Shown: one piece after another, positions 14,728 to 22,148 of the stretch | Numbering within the stretch: the first letter of the stretch is position 1 | Layout: the number at the start of each line of letters is the position of its first letter | Virus record (IMG/VR): IMGVR_UViG_3300036846_000657 | Coordinates: 1-41,973 of that record | Origin: a virus | Reading direction: 5' to 3' (one strand) | DNA length: 41,973 nucleotides | Made by a program: the position numbers and the translations under genes | The notes under the pieces: model-generated | Told to the model about the DNA's origin: nothing | Databases searched by the model: none | What the model saw: the letters and a program-made list of their open reading frames with translations, nothing else

Positions 14728-15975
14728 ATGGCTTTGACGGACGCCGCCTGTCGCGCGGCAAAACCCACGCTCAGCAAGAATGGCAAGCCGACGAACAACC
14801 GGCTGAGCGCAGGAGGAAATCTATATCTCGTCGTCCGCCCGACCGGCGCGAAACAGTGGTTCTACATCTACAAGTTCGGGGCTTCCCGGCCTGAAATGGT
14901 GCTGGGGACGTACCCGGAAATGGGCCTTGCCGCGGCGCGGGCGGAGGTGGTCCGCTGGGCTGACGTGCTGGCCGCGGGGAAGAATCCGCTCGCGGAGCGC
15001 AAGGCCGCCGCCGCGCTGGCCGTCCCCGTCAATCCGAACCTGACCTTTGGCCAGTTCGCCGAGCAGGAGATCGACACGCTCTGCGGGGCTGGGGACCGCA
15101 CGCGCGCCCAATTCCTCGCGATGATGCAGAAGTTCGTCGGGCCGATGGCCAAGCTCCCGCCGGCCTCGATCACGAAATACCATGTGCGCGACGCCTTGGC
15201 CCCGTACTGGCACGCCCGGCCGCATACCGGGAAAAAGATGCGCCAGCACATTTTCCGCGTTCTCACGCGCGCAGCGGCCTTCGACATGATCCCTGAGCCT
15301 TGGCACAACCCGGCGGAGGTCGAGCTTGTGAAGGCCATGCTGAACAAGCAGAAGTTCGCGCCGCTGAAGCGCCGGCCGTCGCTCCCGTATGCCGAGATGA
15401 AGGCTTTCATGGTTGAGCTTCGGAAGGTTCACACGGTGTGGGGGTTCGCTGCGGAGTTCACGATCCTGACCCTTGCGCGGTCGAAGGAGTCCCGCGGGCT
15501 GATCGCCGGGGAGATCGATTTCGAGAAGAAGATTTGGACGTGCCCGGCGTCGCGGATGAAGATGAAAGAGCCGCACCGCGTGCCGCTCTGCGACGCGGCG
15601 ATTGCCCTCCTGAAGCGTCTCGGCGTCGATAAGATGCCGAAGGATCGCGCGGTGTTCCGCAACCCCTACACGCGCGCCGCGGTGAAGGGGGACGCGATCA
15701 CGGACGTTATCACTGAGATTGCCGGCCGGGATGAAGCCGGCGTGGCCAGGGCGACGCTTCACGGCTTCCGGCGGACGTTCCGCAATTGGGTCAAGCACGC
15801 GCCCGATTACCGGCGTGAGTTCGCGGAGCTATGCCTTGCGCACCGCATTGGCACGGACGTTGAGGGCCACTATTGGGACGACGACGCGCTAGACGAGCGC
15901 CGGCTGATCATGGACGCCTGGGGGAGTTATCTGGCGTCGAACGTGACGGACCTGGGGGGCCGCTTAGCGGCGTAG
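14728..15975 (+). CDS. int: Tyrosine integrase (P4-like, DUF4102 arm-binding domain)
   Basis: 415 aa from ATG 14728, with GGGAGC at 14715-14720; a longer frame upstream would translate the arm sites. Residues ~1-95 match the DUF4102 arm-binding domain (LYLVVRPTGAKQWFYIYKF, LGTYPEMGLAAAR). Residues ~105-200 are the core-binding domain. The catalytic set is complete: R251 (LARSKES), K280, H345 and R348 (HGFRRTF), H372 (LAHR) and Y382 (HYWDD). It integrates the genome at a host attB, often a tRNA end. Its 3' end overlaps the oppositely oriented excisionase-like gene by 68 bases. Confidence 0.92.
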   Translation: MALTDAACRAAKPTLSKNGKPTNNRLSAGGNLYLVVRPTGAKQWFYIYKFGASRPEMVLGTYPEMGLAAARAEVVRWADVLAAGKNPLAERKAAAALAVPVNPNLTFGQFAEQEIDTLCGAGDRTRAQFLAMMQKFVGPMAKLPPASITKYHVRDALAPYWHARPHTGKKMRQHIFRVLTRAAAFDMIPEPWHNPAEVELVKAMLNKQKFAPLKRRPSLPYAEMKAFMVELRKVHTVWGFAAEFTILTLARSKESRGLIAGEIDFEKKIWTCPASRMKMKEPHRVPLCDAAIALLKRLGVDKMPKDRAVFRNPYTRAAVKGDAITDVITEIAGRDEAGVARATLHGFRRTFRNWVKHAPDYRREFAELCLAHRIGTDVEGHYWDDDALDERRLIMDAWGSYLASNVTDLGGRLAA

Positions 15976-16150
15976 GGTCGGATAGCACGCGCTCAATTTC
16001 ATCGACCCGAACAAGCGTCCGGTTGCGGAATTTGATCGCGTGTATCTCCCCCGCTTTGACGGCCCGGTAGAAGGTCGCCTTGCTGATGCGCAGCTTCCGC
16101 AGGGCCTCGGGCACGGTCATCACAGTGTCAGCGGTAATGTCGTCATTCAT
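15908..16150 (-). CDS. Excisionase-like HTH protein
   Basis: 80 aa from ATG 16150, which overlaps the stop of the upstream gene (ATGA). The core TVPEALRKLRISKATFYRAV followed by IHAIKFRNRTLVRVDEIERVL is the MerR/HTH_17-like winged helix of excisionase-type proteins. It should bend attachment-site DNA and steer the integrase towards excision. It is the last gene of the minus-strand unit, and its final ~23 codons lie antisense to the integrase C-terminus, including the region after the catalytic tyrosine. Confidence 0.7.
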   Translation of the reverse strand: MNDDITADTVMTVPEALRKLRISKATFYRAVKAGEIHAIKFRNRTLVRVDEIERVLSDPTPLSGPPGPSRSTPDNSPRRP

Positions 16151-16410
16151 GGCTTCCAACTTGGGCGCTCGCGAATGCGCCGGCAAATCCGGTTGAGGTG
16201 ATCCGCCAGGGCGCGGGCCTCGGAGACCGTCAGCGGGATTTCCCGGCTGAGCGAGTTCACCTCGATAGCCAGGATCAAGCTCGCCTTCTGTTCCTTGACC
16301 GTGACCGTCGCCCTGGTCTGGCCATTCGGCGGGATCACGACTGTCATGGCGTAGCGGATGCGAGGTGCGCCGAAGGGGTCATCGGGCGGCGGCTCCGGGG
16401 GGTCGCTCAT
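16147..16410 (-). CDS. Hypothetical protein
   Basis: 87 aa. A Pro/Asp-rich N-terminus (PPEPPPDDPFG) is followed by beta strands (RYAMTVVIPP, TRATVTVKEQKASLILAIEV) and a C-terminal helix (SEARALADHLNRICRRI). ATGA overlaps join it to both neighbours, so it is translated as part of the chain. No family recognised. Confidence 0.6.
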   Translation of the reverse strand: MSDPPEPPPDDPFGAPRIRYAMTVVIPPNGQTRATVTVKEQKASLILAIEVNSLSREIPLTVSEARALADHLNRICRRIRERPSWKP

Positions 16411-16667
16411 GACGGTTCACGCAGATGCTCCGGGGCGATGGCCTTCAGCCAATCGAGGATCATCGGCAGCATCTCGTCTACCGGCTGACTCGACACGAGG
16501 CAGTTCGCCTCTTCCGGCTTGAGGTCGGGATCGCGGAACCGGACCATGACGAAGAAGTCCGCCGCGCGCCGCTTGGTCGCGTTCCCGTTCAGCACGTAAT
16601 CGACCACATGGCCGAGCTTCAGTTGCTCGTCAGCGGACAGGATCGGGGAGGCGTGGAGGTCCCTCAT
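16407..16667 (-). CDS. Hypothetical protein
   Basis: 86 aa from ATG 16667, chosen because it overlaps the upstream stop (ATGA) and has GGAGG eight to twelve bases before it. Mostly helical (LSADEQLKLGHVVDYVLNG, DEMLPMILDWLKAIAPEHL). No motif is recognised. It belongs to the coupled minus-strand chain. Confidence 0.6.
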   Translation of the reverse strand: MRDLHASPILSADEQLKLGHVVDYVLNGNATKRRAADFFVMVRFRDPDLKPEEANCLVSSQPVDEMLPMILDWLKAIAPEHLREPS

Positions 16668-17104
16668 AGCCCCGCCTCCAGAAGTTCGGCCATCGCCTCG
16701 CAGGCCAGGGCGCGGGCCGCTTCGCCGGTCAGGTTGAAGCCATCGGCCATGCTGCGCGCCCAATTGATGCTGATGCGCACCCGGTGGCGCGTGTCGAGCA
16801 AGCGGCGCTCGACCGCGGCCAAGCGCGCATCGAGCCGGCGGATCACGTCGCTCTCGTCGCTGACGAAATCGAATTGCAGCAGCGCCAGCAGATCATCCAT
16901 GCAGGCGCAGCCGGGGTAGCCTAGCGCGCAGCTCCCGCCGCTGCGGTGGCCATAGGGGCACATGACGTGCTGAGCGATGACTCTGAGGTGAGCGTTCTCG
17001 CGCTCAAGGGAATCGAGTCTGTCCGCCTGGGGTGCGGGGGGCGCGAGGTCGGCAGACAGACTCGATCCAGTTGAAGCGACAGTGCGGGGTACGTCGTCGC
17101 GCAT
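16664..17104 (-). CDS. Hypothetical protein with a Cys/His cluster
   Basis: 146 aa; GGAGG lies a few bases upstream of ATG 17104. Residues ~28-48 are a short coiled-coil (DSLERENAHLRVIAQH). C49, H53, C59, C66 and C68 (CPYGH, SCALGYPGCAC) could bind a metal or form a small knuckle. A second helix pair follows (DVIRRLDARLAAVERRLLD). Its stop overlaps the next ATG. The family is unknown. Confidence 0.55.
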   Translation of the reverse strand: MRDDVPRTVASTGSSLSADLAPPAPQADRLDSLERENAHLRVIAQHVMCPYGHRSGGSCALGYPGCACMDDLLALLQFDFVSDESDVIRRLDARLAAVERRLLDTRHRVRISINWARSMADGFNLTGEAARALACEAMAELLEAGL

Positions 17105-17160
17105 GGCGGCCTCCGGTGGTGATAGGGCATGGATGCATCCCCCCGGTTGGCCGGCATGTC

Positions 17161-18168
17161 TTATGCCTCCGCCTGATCGGCGTTGGCGGTTTCGAGCAAG
17201 CCGGCCCCCTTGGCGAGGGTCTTCCAGTTCTCGGCCATCTTCCGCGTGATCCCGAGTTCCTCGGCGACCGCGGCAGGCCCGACGCCATCGCGGTACAGCT
17301 CCAGAGCGCGGGCGCGCTTGGCCAGGAATTCTTCGACGGTGATCCGCAGGACGTTCGCGGACGCTTGCGCGCCGCGCCGGCCGGCGTCGGTCAGCTCGTC
17401 AGCCGTGGTGTAGAAGCTGACCTTGAGGATTGGTCGCCGGCTATCCAGGCTGACGACTTCGGCCTCGGGCTCAGGCTCAGGCGGTGGCTCCGCAGCGTGC
17501 GGGGCCTGGGCGTCGGGCATGTAGGGCACGTCATGGCCAGCCGAGCGCATGGTCGTGAACCACGACGTGAGGACCGTCTTAGGCTCTTTCGTGGCTTCCA
17601 TGATCGCCCGGATATGCCGGCCGTCCTGCGCCATCTTCATCGCCAGCCGGCGGCGGGCCATGTAGGCGTCAAGGTCGATCCCGCGGACGGCGGCGGCGCG
17701 GGCGATGGAGTGGAGCGCCTGTCCGCGGAGCCCGTCGAGTTCGAGGGCGAAGCTGACCGTGCCCTTGGGCTTCTTCGACGCCTTGAGGCTGGGGAACTTC
17801 ACGCCCGCGCTCTTGGCCGCCTTTTTCGCCGCTAGGACGCCTTTCACGTCGAGCCCGGTACGTTTGGCCGCTTCGGTCGGCGCAACGCCCTCTAGCATCA
17901 GTTGCACGGCCTTCACCTGGGGATCGTCGGTGGAGGGCCTGCCGCGGCGCGGGCCGGCGAGGGCGGCGACCGGATCGGGGGCGATCCGCTGGATAGGGTC
18001 GCCCATGCCGTGGGTCGGCGGGTTCGCGTAGGTGTGCGCGATGACCTGGGCGTGGCTGACGATGCTATCGCGCAGCGGCCCTTCGGGGATGCCGGCGAAC
18101 GCGGTGACAAGCTCGCTCGCGCCGTTCAGCAGCATGAAGCGGGCGAGGGCGACGGGATCAATGCTCAT
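17161..18168 (-). CDS. Putative DNA-binding protein with three 36-residue HTH-like repeats
   Basis: 335 aa from ATG 18168, which has GGAG eight bases upstream and overlaps the preceding stop (ATGA). Three segments of equal length align: residues 87-122, 176-211 and 288-323. Each starts with Ala, has Gly at position 8 (LEGVAPTEAA, QDGRHIRAI, RDGVGPAAVA) and ends AG. The first and third read as helix-turn-helix (PTEAAKRTGLDVKGVL, PAAVAEELGITRKMAENW). An acidic Pro/Glu linker (PPPEPEPEAE) lies at ~228-238. Binding to repeated DNA or regulation is inferred. I know no named family with this layout. Confidence 0.6.
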   Translation of the reverse strand: MSIDPVALARFMLLNGASELVTAFAGIPEGPLRDSIVSHAQVIAHTYANPPTHGMGDPIQRIAPDPVAALAGPRRGRPSTDDPQVKAVQLMLEGVAPTEAAKRTGLDVKGVLAAKKAAKSAGVKFPSLKASKKPKGTVSFALELDGLRGQALHSIARAAAVRGIDLDAYMARRRLAMKMAQDGRHIRAIMEATKEPKTVLTSWFTTMRSAGHDVPYMPDAQAPHAAEPPPEPEPEAEVVSLDSRRPILKVSFYTTADELTDAGRRGAQASANVLRITVEEFLAKRARALELYRDGVGPAAVAEELGITRKMAENWKTLAKGAGLLETANADQAEA

Positions 18169-18452
18169 AGCCAAGTCTCCAAAATGACGGGATCGTCTTC
18201 GGGGGCAGGCATGAGCTTGTGCAGACCTAGCGCCTCCATAATCGCGTGCAGTTTCGACAGCTCGCGCTCCATGATCGCGAACGGCTGCACCTCATCCTCT
18301 GGCAGGGTCAGGTGTAGCCGGGCGACATAGAAGTCAGGGAAATCGGTGGGGTGGTCGCAGACCACGAACATCGGCAGCCGGTCATGCAGCCCCGCCAGGA
18401 AGCGGGCCGTGTCAGCGATGGCCAGTTCGAGCGGACGTTGATGCGCGATCAT
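18165..18452 (-). CDS. Hypothetical protein
   Basis: 95 aa. A helix (LAIADTARFLAGLHDR) is followed by strands (PMFVVCDHPT, FYVARLHLTLP) and a helix with Met/Leu heptads (FAIMERELSKLHAIMEAL). It overlaps both neighbours by ATGA. No family recognised. Confidence 0.55.
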   Translation of the reverse strand: MIAHQRPLELAIADTARFLAGLHDRLPMFVVCDHPTDFPDFYVARLHLTLPEDEVQPFAIMERELSKLHAIMEALGLHKLMPAPEDDPVILETWL

Positions 18453-18718
18453 GGCCGCAGCTCCAGGCGTGGCGTCCCGTCGTTATTGCAGTCGGCGCAG
18501 AAGATCGGCACGCCTGGGCGGTTGTCCCATTCGAGGCAATAGATGAAGCGCGCCGGCTTGCCGGGTTCCTTCACGTCGATGCTTCCGCGGATACAGCCCA
18601 AGGTCCCGTCCGGGGTGGCGTCGTCTAGTTGGCTGTTCGCCTTGACGACGACGGAGCCCGCCGGCCACGCGCCTACGGCTTGGGCCTCGGTGAGGATCAT
18701 GCGGTGCGTTCTGGTCAT
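18449..18718 (-). CDS. Hypothetical protein
   Basis: 89 aa from ATG 18718, overlapping the upstream stop. Beta-rich (GSVVVKANSQL, FIYCLEWDN) with a C-terminal PIFCADCNND, two cysteines spaced CxxC that might bind zinc. It starts MTRTHRMILTEAQ; the next gene upstream starts MTREQM. Function unknown. Confidence 0.55.
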   Translation of the reverse strand: MTRTHRMILTEAQAVGAWPAGSVVVKANSQLDDATPDGTLGCIRGSIDVKEPGKPARFIYCLEWDNRPGVPIFCADCNNDGTPRLELRP

Positions 18719-18978
18719 GACAGCCTCCCGCGGGTGGGGCGCTCGACCCAATCGCTGGCGGAGTTTCGCTCCGTCTGGTCGGCCATCAGCCGCATCAGCT
18801 CCGCGGTCTCGACCTGGGGGAGGCCGGTGATCGTGATGCATTCGTGGGGCCGCGACGTGCCAACCAAAAGCACGATTGGGATTAGCTGTTCGACGCCCTT
18901 GTCATAGAGCCCCTGCAATGCGGCGTTCACCGCGTCTTGCACGTCTGAGCCGACAGCGATCATTTGTTCTCTGGTCAT
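18715..18978 (-). CDS. Hypothetical protein
   Basis: 87 aa from ATG 18978, chosen for the ATGA overlap with the regulator upstream; an in-frame start nine codons earlier lies inside that gene. It has an alpha/beta pattern: a helix (SDVQDAVNAALQGLYDKG), a strand (LIPIVLLVG), a loop, a strand (ECITITGLP) and a helix (AELMRLMADQ). No family recognised. Confidence 0.55.
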   Translation of the reverse strand: MTREQMIAVGSDVQDAVNAALQGLYDKGVEQLIPIVLLVGTSRPHECITITGLPQVETAELMRLMADQTERNSASDWVERPTRGRLS

Positions 18979-19310
18979 GACCGACGCACCCAAGGGCGCT
19001 CCCATCCAATGGCCGCCATCACGCTATTCATCGTGGCGTTCTGCGGACGTTTCGTGGAACCGTAGTACCAAGCCATCAGAGTATATCGCGAGACCCGATG
19101 GCCATTAGCTTCAGTCTCGCGCTCAATTCTTTCAAGTGTCCAGCCGCTTTCTTCAATGGCGAACTTCACAAAGTCTAATTCCGGGTCTTTGTCCTGCCAG
19201 GAATACTGAAGAAAACTTTGCGCCGGACTGAAGTTGGCGTGCGCCCGCGGAAGGGGCTTCGCCCATTTGGCGTTCGAGCGATAAGCCTCGGTGTTTGCGC
19301 CGGCCGTCAT
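18975..19310 (-). CDS. HTH DNA-binding protein, possible repressor
   Basis: 111 aa. Residues ~45-105 hold a Cro/XRE-like helix-turn-helix: LDFVKFAIEESGWTLERI, then YTLMAWYYGSTKRPQN and NSVMAAIG. Proteins with this 'WYxGxTKxPQN' core are common in phages. The N-terminal ~40 residues are basic and unlike the rest. It heads a coupled chain that runs to the excisionase, so it could control lysogeny genes, but no oligomerisation or cleavage domain of a CI repressor is seen. A GGATGCTC motif lies at 19341-19334, with a 10-codon reading frame that ends on this start codon. Confidence 0.55.
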   Translation of the reverse strand: MTAGANTEAYRSNAKWAKPLPRAHANFSPAQSFLQYSWQDKDPELDFVKFAIEESGWTLERIERETEANGHRVSRYTLMAWYYGSTKRPQNATMNSVMAAIGWERPWVRRS

Positions 19311-19354
19311 GACGCGCGCTCGCAGTAGTGATTGAGCATCCTCGGAGTCTCCGC

Positions 19355-20056
19355 TTATTCGGCTGGAACCAGCTTCACAGCCCTTTCAATCGCGCCTCTG
19401 AGGGCGGTAAGTGCTTCCGGCCCGTCTGCTACGGCGTAGTCCCGCAGGATTGGAAGCCCACTCTCAATCGACTCGATGACTTCGGCGCGCGTGGCCGGTC
19501 GGCCCTGCGCATACCATTCGGTTTTCTGCGGAGACCCGATGCGGAACAGCATTCCGCCCTCGGGCTGCGTTTCCGTCCGATAGCTTTGCGTCTGCCAGAG
19601 CAACGTGACGCCTGGGTTCCGGTCGATCATCAGACCGGGCGGCGGCGCGTGGGGCAGATCGTCCAGCGGCAGGCGCTTGGCCAGCGGACGGGAGAGAAAT
19701 GGACAGGCGACGACAGCGAACCGGGCGCAGGCCAGATGCGACGGCGGCTCCGCTGAGACCCGGTTCACCGCGCACATGGGGCCGATCACAAAGACCTTCA
19801 TCGCGCCGAGCTTGCGACCGCAAATCCAGCAAAGGCCCCTGAGATCGGCCTGACGAATGCGGGAGGGATCAACGGCCCGAAACTCGGGCTGACCTTTGAC
19901 CCACGGCACGAACCACGCAACCGGGAAGCCGCGTTCCTCAACCGGAAGTGCTGCAATTCCTGGTGGTGCTTCGGGGAAGCGAGACAAGGCCGTTGTTCCC
20001 TCCGCCTTCGGATAATCGTTCGCTTTGCGCGTTATGGTGGAGCTTGCCTTACGCAT
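19355..20056 (-). CDS. Conserved phage protein with Cys motif
   Basis: 233 aa from ATG 20056; upstream in-frame sequence overlaps the membrane protein gene and lacks coding character. C76/C79 (LCWICGRKLG), C95 (GPMCAVNRVSAEPPSH), C110 and C118 (ACPFL) suggest a structural zinc site. I recall this block from hypothetical proteins of proteobacterial phages; no activity is known to me. A C-terminal helix ends KLVPAE. It is followed by a 44-base gap and the HTH gene. Confidence 0.65.
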   Translation of the reverse strand: MRKASSTITRKANDYPKAEGTTALSRFPEAPPGIAALPVEERGFPVAWFVPWVKGQPEFRAVDPSRIRQADLRGLCWICGRKLGAMKVFVIGPMCAVNRVSAEPPSHLACARFAVVACPFLSRPLAKRLPLDDLPHAPPPGLMIDRNPGVTLLWQTQSYRTETQPEGGMLFRIGSPQKTEWYAQGRPATRAEVIESIESGLPILRDYAVADGPEALTALRGAIERAVKLVPAE

Positions 20057-20082
20057 CGCTACTTGTCCAATGTTACAATCTG

Positions 20083-20274
20083 CTACTTTAACGGTAGTAG
20101 ATCGTGGAGATGAGCGGAGCGGCTCCACCACTCGAACGCGCCGTAGATCATCGCCCAAAGGCCGGCGCTCCCGAAGATGGCGATGAACAGGCCGAGCGCC
20201 CGATTCGGCTTCGACTCGTCCGGTACGCCGGGGTCGAAGGAGGTGTAGTGAGGTTTGTGGCGAGAATAGAACAT
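20083..20274 (-). CDS. Small single-pass membrane protein
   Basis: 63 aa. A soluble N-terminus (FYSRHKPHYTSFDPG) is followed by one TM helix (ALGLFIAIFGSAGLWAMIYG) and an aromatic membrane-edge segment (AFEWWSR). The start overlaps the stop of the exported-protein gene (TGATG on the minus strand), so the two are co-translated. Function unknown; association with the exported proteins is inferred from coupling. Confidence 0.6.
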   Translation of the reverse strand: MFYSRHKPHYTSFDPGVPDESKPNRALGLFIAIFGSAGLWAMIYGAFEWWSRSAHLHDLLPLK

Positions 20275-21068
20275 CAGCCCCGCTCCCCTTTTTCTGGCGG
20301 GTTCGGGATCGGAGCCATCGAGCCCTTGTCTTCAATTGGCGCGGGATTGACCGGCGGCGGCGGGGGAGCCGGCGTCGTGGTCGGCGGCGGGGCAGGGGCC
20401 GGCGGTTGGGGCATGTAGACGCTGGCCATTTCCGGCGTGTAGCCGGGCTGGCCAGGGCACGGACGGCCGATCCGGTCATAGGCTTCCTTGACGCTCGCGC
20501 TCTCGCAGAGGATCGCCCGAGCGGCTTCGCGGTCGCCGATCAGTTGCCCGATTTCGCGGGCGTTGAGGCGGCGAACGCAGTCTTGGTCATGCCACGTCGT
20601 GCCGATGGTGACGCCGATCCCGACGCCCGAGCCGCCGAGCGAGGTGGAGCCCATGCAGGTTTCCGTGAGCGTCGTGGTCAGGGCCGGCGCGTAGACGGTC
20701 GGGACCGTCTTCACGGTCTGAGTCTTTGGCGTGGTGGTGTTGATCGTCACGCCTTGGCTGTTCTGCGCGGCGGCTGCGCCGTTGCTGGCGCTGGAGTTGC
20801 CGCCGGCCCCGCCTTCACCGCCTGCGCCGCCGGCCGCGTTGCCGCCTTGGGCGGAAGAGTTCGAGTTGGTCGAGGCGTTCGAGGTTGAGCCGGATGAAGC
20901 ATTCGACCCGATATTCGCGTTCGTGTTGTTGCCACTGTTCCCGCCGTTATTGGCGGCCGATGCGGAACCGGAGTTCGCGCCCGAGGTGGAGTCGCTCGTG
21001 GACTGAGCGAAGGCCGGCGAGGCGCACATAAGCGCCAGGACTGCGGCCCCGGTCATCAGCTTACGCAT
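20274..21068 (-). CDS. Exported Ser/Asn/Gly-rich protein with a four-Cys C-terminal domain
   Basis: 264 aa from ATG 21068, preceded by an AAGGGG-type RBS; the upstream in-frame extension has no secretory character. A signal peptide (residues 1-21, cut after PAFA) leads to ~85 residues of Ser/Asn/Gly/Ala low complexity. A folded part follows with C138, C164, C188 and C204 (TETCMG, DCVRRLNAREI, AILCES, GRPCPG), then a Pro-rich tail (~217-262). I recall the folded part from exported phage and prophage proteins of unknown function. It may act in the periplasm during lysis, or change the lysogen surface. Confidence 0.65.
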   Translation of the reverse strand: MRKLMTGAAVLALMCASPAFAQSTSDSTSGANSGSASAANNGGNSGNNTNANIGSNASSGSTSNASTNSNSSAQGGNAAGGAGGEGGAGGNSSASNGAAAAQNSQGVTINTTTPKTQTVKTVPTVYAPALTTTLTETCMGSTSLGGSGVGIGVTIGTTWHDQDCVRRLNAREIGQLIGDREAARAILCESASVKEAYDRIGRPCPGQPGYTPEMASVYMPQPPAPAPPPTTTPAPPPPPVNPAPIEDKGSMAPIPNPPEKGERG

Positions 21069-21144
21069 GGGATTAGCCCCTTGAAAAAGGTGGGCGGCCC
21101 GGAGACTGGAGGGGCCGAGCCGCCCGAGGTTCAGTCGGCGCGGA

Positions 21145-21492
21145 TCAGAAGTGGAAGGCGAAGGCTCCCGCCCCCGCGTTGCCGCTCTGCGACGCACCCG
21201 AGACGGCTCCGCCGAAGCCCACGCCCCCGCTGATGTTCGAGGACGAACCCTGCGACCCGGAGGTCGCGTTGGTCCCGGAGAAGAAAGGGAGCGCCAGCGC
21301 TTGGGCGTTGCCGTTCGAGGTGTTCACCGCGTTGGCTGTGCCGGCGTGGACGCCCGACCCGAGGGTGACGGAAGCGCTGTTCGAGGCGACCGAACTGGAG
21401 GCCGTCGAGGTGGCCACGGTGAGCGCCGAAGCCGGCAGCGCGGCAGCGCCGAGCGCCAGGGCCGCAGCAGCGGCCAGGAGAGATTTGATCAT
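21145..21492 (-). CDS. Small exported Ala/Ser/Gly-rich protein
   Basis: 115 aa from ATG 21492, with AAAGGAT 6-12 bases upstream. A clear signal peptide (MIKSLLAAAAALALG, cut after ASA at residue 23) is followed by low-complexity Ser/Ala/Asn/Gly with a phenylalanine-containing end (GAGAFAFHF). No cysteines follow the signal. It is the first gene of the minus-strand unit that also encodes the larger exported protein, suggesting joint function outside the cytoplasm. No family recognised. Confidence 0.6.
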   Translation of the reverse strand: MIKSLLAAAAALALGAAALPASALTVATSTASSSVASNSASVTLGSGVHAGTANAVNTSNGNAQALALPFFSGTNATSGSQGSSSNISGGVGFGGAVSGASQSGNAGAGAFAFHF

Positions 21493-21665
21493 CACGTATC
21501 CTTTGATGTGCAGGCGCAAAAAAGGGTGCGTCTTCAACCCCTTGAGGCAACAGCCCCGCTCAAAGGCTATGTCGAAACAGTTTTTCCGTCACAACCTATG
21601 TTGGCACCTTCTTGACGACCCGTCGAATCACGCGCTCGTCTTGTCGCGTTTTCGGAATACCTATC

Positions 21666-21680
21666 GTGACAAATTGTCAC
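21666..21680. promoter_or_regulatory. Candidate operator 1, GTGACAAATTGTCAC
   Basis: A perfect 7+1+7 palindrome in the divergent control region, between the exported-protein genes and the Cro-like gene. Its dyad symmetry and position suit a dimeric HTH repressor. A related site lies 101 bases to the right. Confidence 0.5.
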
Positions 21681-21766
21681 TTATCTTTTGACGCGCGCGA
21701 GACATTACGCGGGCCATAAATCGACGTTTTTCCAATTTGGGCGACACCTTGGCGCACAGAAGGTGC

Positions 21767-21781
21767 GTGACAGTTTGTCTA
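21767..21781. promoter_or_regulatory. Candidate operator 2, degenerate copy
   Basis: GTGACAGTTTGTCTA keeps the left half-site of operator 1 and most of the right half-site (TTGTC). Its right half overlaps a possible -35 box for the Cro-like gene, so binding here would block rightward transcription. Weak by itself; supported by the perfect copy. Confidence 0.35.
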
Positions 21782-21916
21782 GTAATGGCAGGCATTCAAC
21801 ATATCGTTACGTCTACAATTAGTGTGAATCTGTTTGCAGACGACGTTTTCGCAGATACCGTCAAGGGCTCTGCGGGCTGGCGTACTTATGCGACGGCTTG
21901 AGGACACGTAAACCAC

Positions 21917-22147
21917 ATGCGAAGTCACTCGGAGATCATCAGGGATGCTGGCGGTGCTGCGCAGTTGGCGCGCAAACTCGGCATGGCAGACAGGCAAACG
22001 ACTGTGCGCCAGTGGCTAACGCGGGATTCAATAGCGCCTAAGTATTGGGCGGAGTTCGCGCGGCTGGAAATCGCCACCACGCATGAACTCGCCGCCGCAG
22101 CCGCCGCGTCAGAGCTGAAGCGCAAGCATCGCGCAGACGTGGCTTAG
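21917..22147 (+). CDS. Cro-like HTH regulator
   Basis: 76 aa. The sequence SEIIRDAGGAAQLARKLGM, then TTVRQWLTRDSIAPKYWAEF is the compact helix-turn-helix of Cro/YdaS-type phage regulators ('carph-isopro'-like, with I-A-P after the recognition helix). The C-terminus is Ala/Lys-rich. It opens the plus-strand early unit, opposite the minus-strand unit, the classical place for Cro. It presumably acts on the palindromes at 21666-21781. No strong RBS is seen in front of ATG 21917. Confidence 0.65.
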   Translation: MRSHSEIIRDAGGAAQLARKLGMADRQTTVRQWLTRDSIAPKYWAEFARLEIATTHELAAAAAASELKRKHRADVA

Positions 22148-22148
22148 A

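Larger units (their letters stand above)
21493..21916. promoter_or_regulatory. Divergent control region between exported-protein unit and early unit
   Basis: 424 bases without a convincing gene, noticeably more AT-rich than their surroundings. The region separates the minus-strand lysogeny/accessory unit from the plus-strand early unit, as an immunity region would. It holds a 15-base palindrome (21666-21680), a degenerate copy (21767-21781), a CACCTT/AAGGTG hairpin (21745-21765) and weak promoter-like boxes, for example TTGTCT at 21775-21780 with ACATAT 18 bases on. I cannot identify firm promoters. Confidence 0.5.

Noticed and set aside
20057-20479. Upstream extension of the gene ending at 19355
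   Set aside because: It would cover the whole single-TM membrane protein gene and is Arg/Pro-rich without protein character. ATG 20056 starts the recognisable protein.
21779-21997. Small minus-strand frame opposite the Cro-like gene, as a repressor candidate
   Set aside because: No HTH pattern, no RBS, and an Arg/Ser/Cys-rich composition overlapping the Cro-like start.
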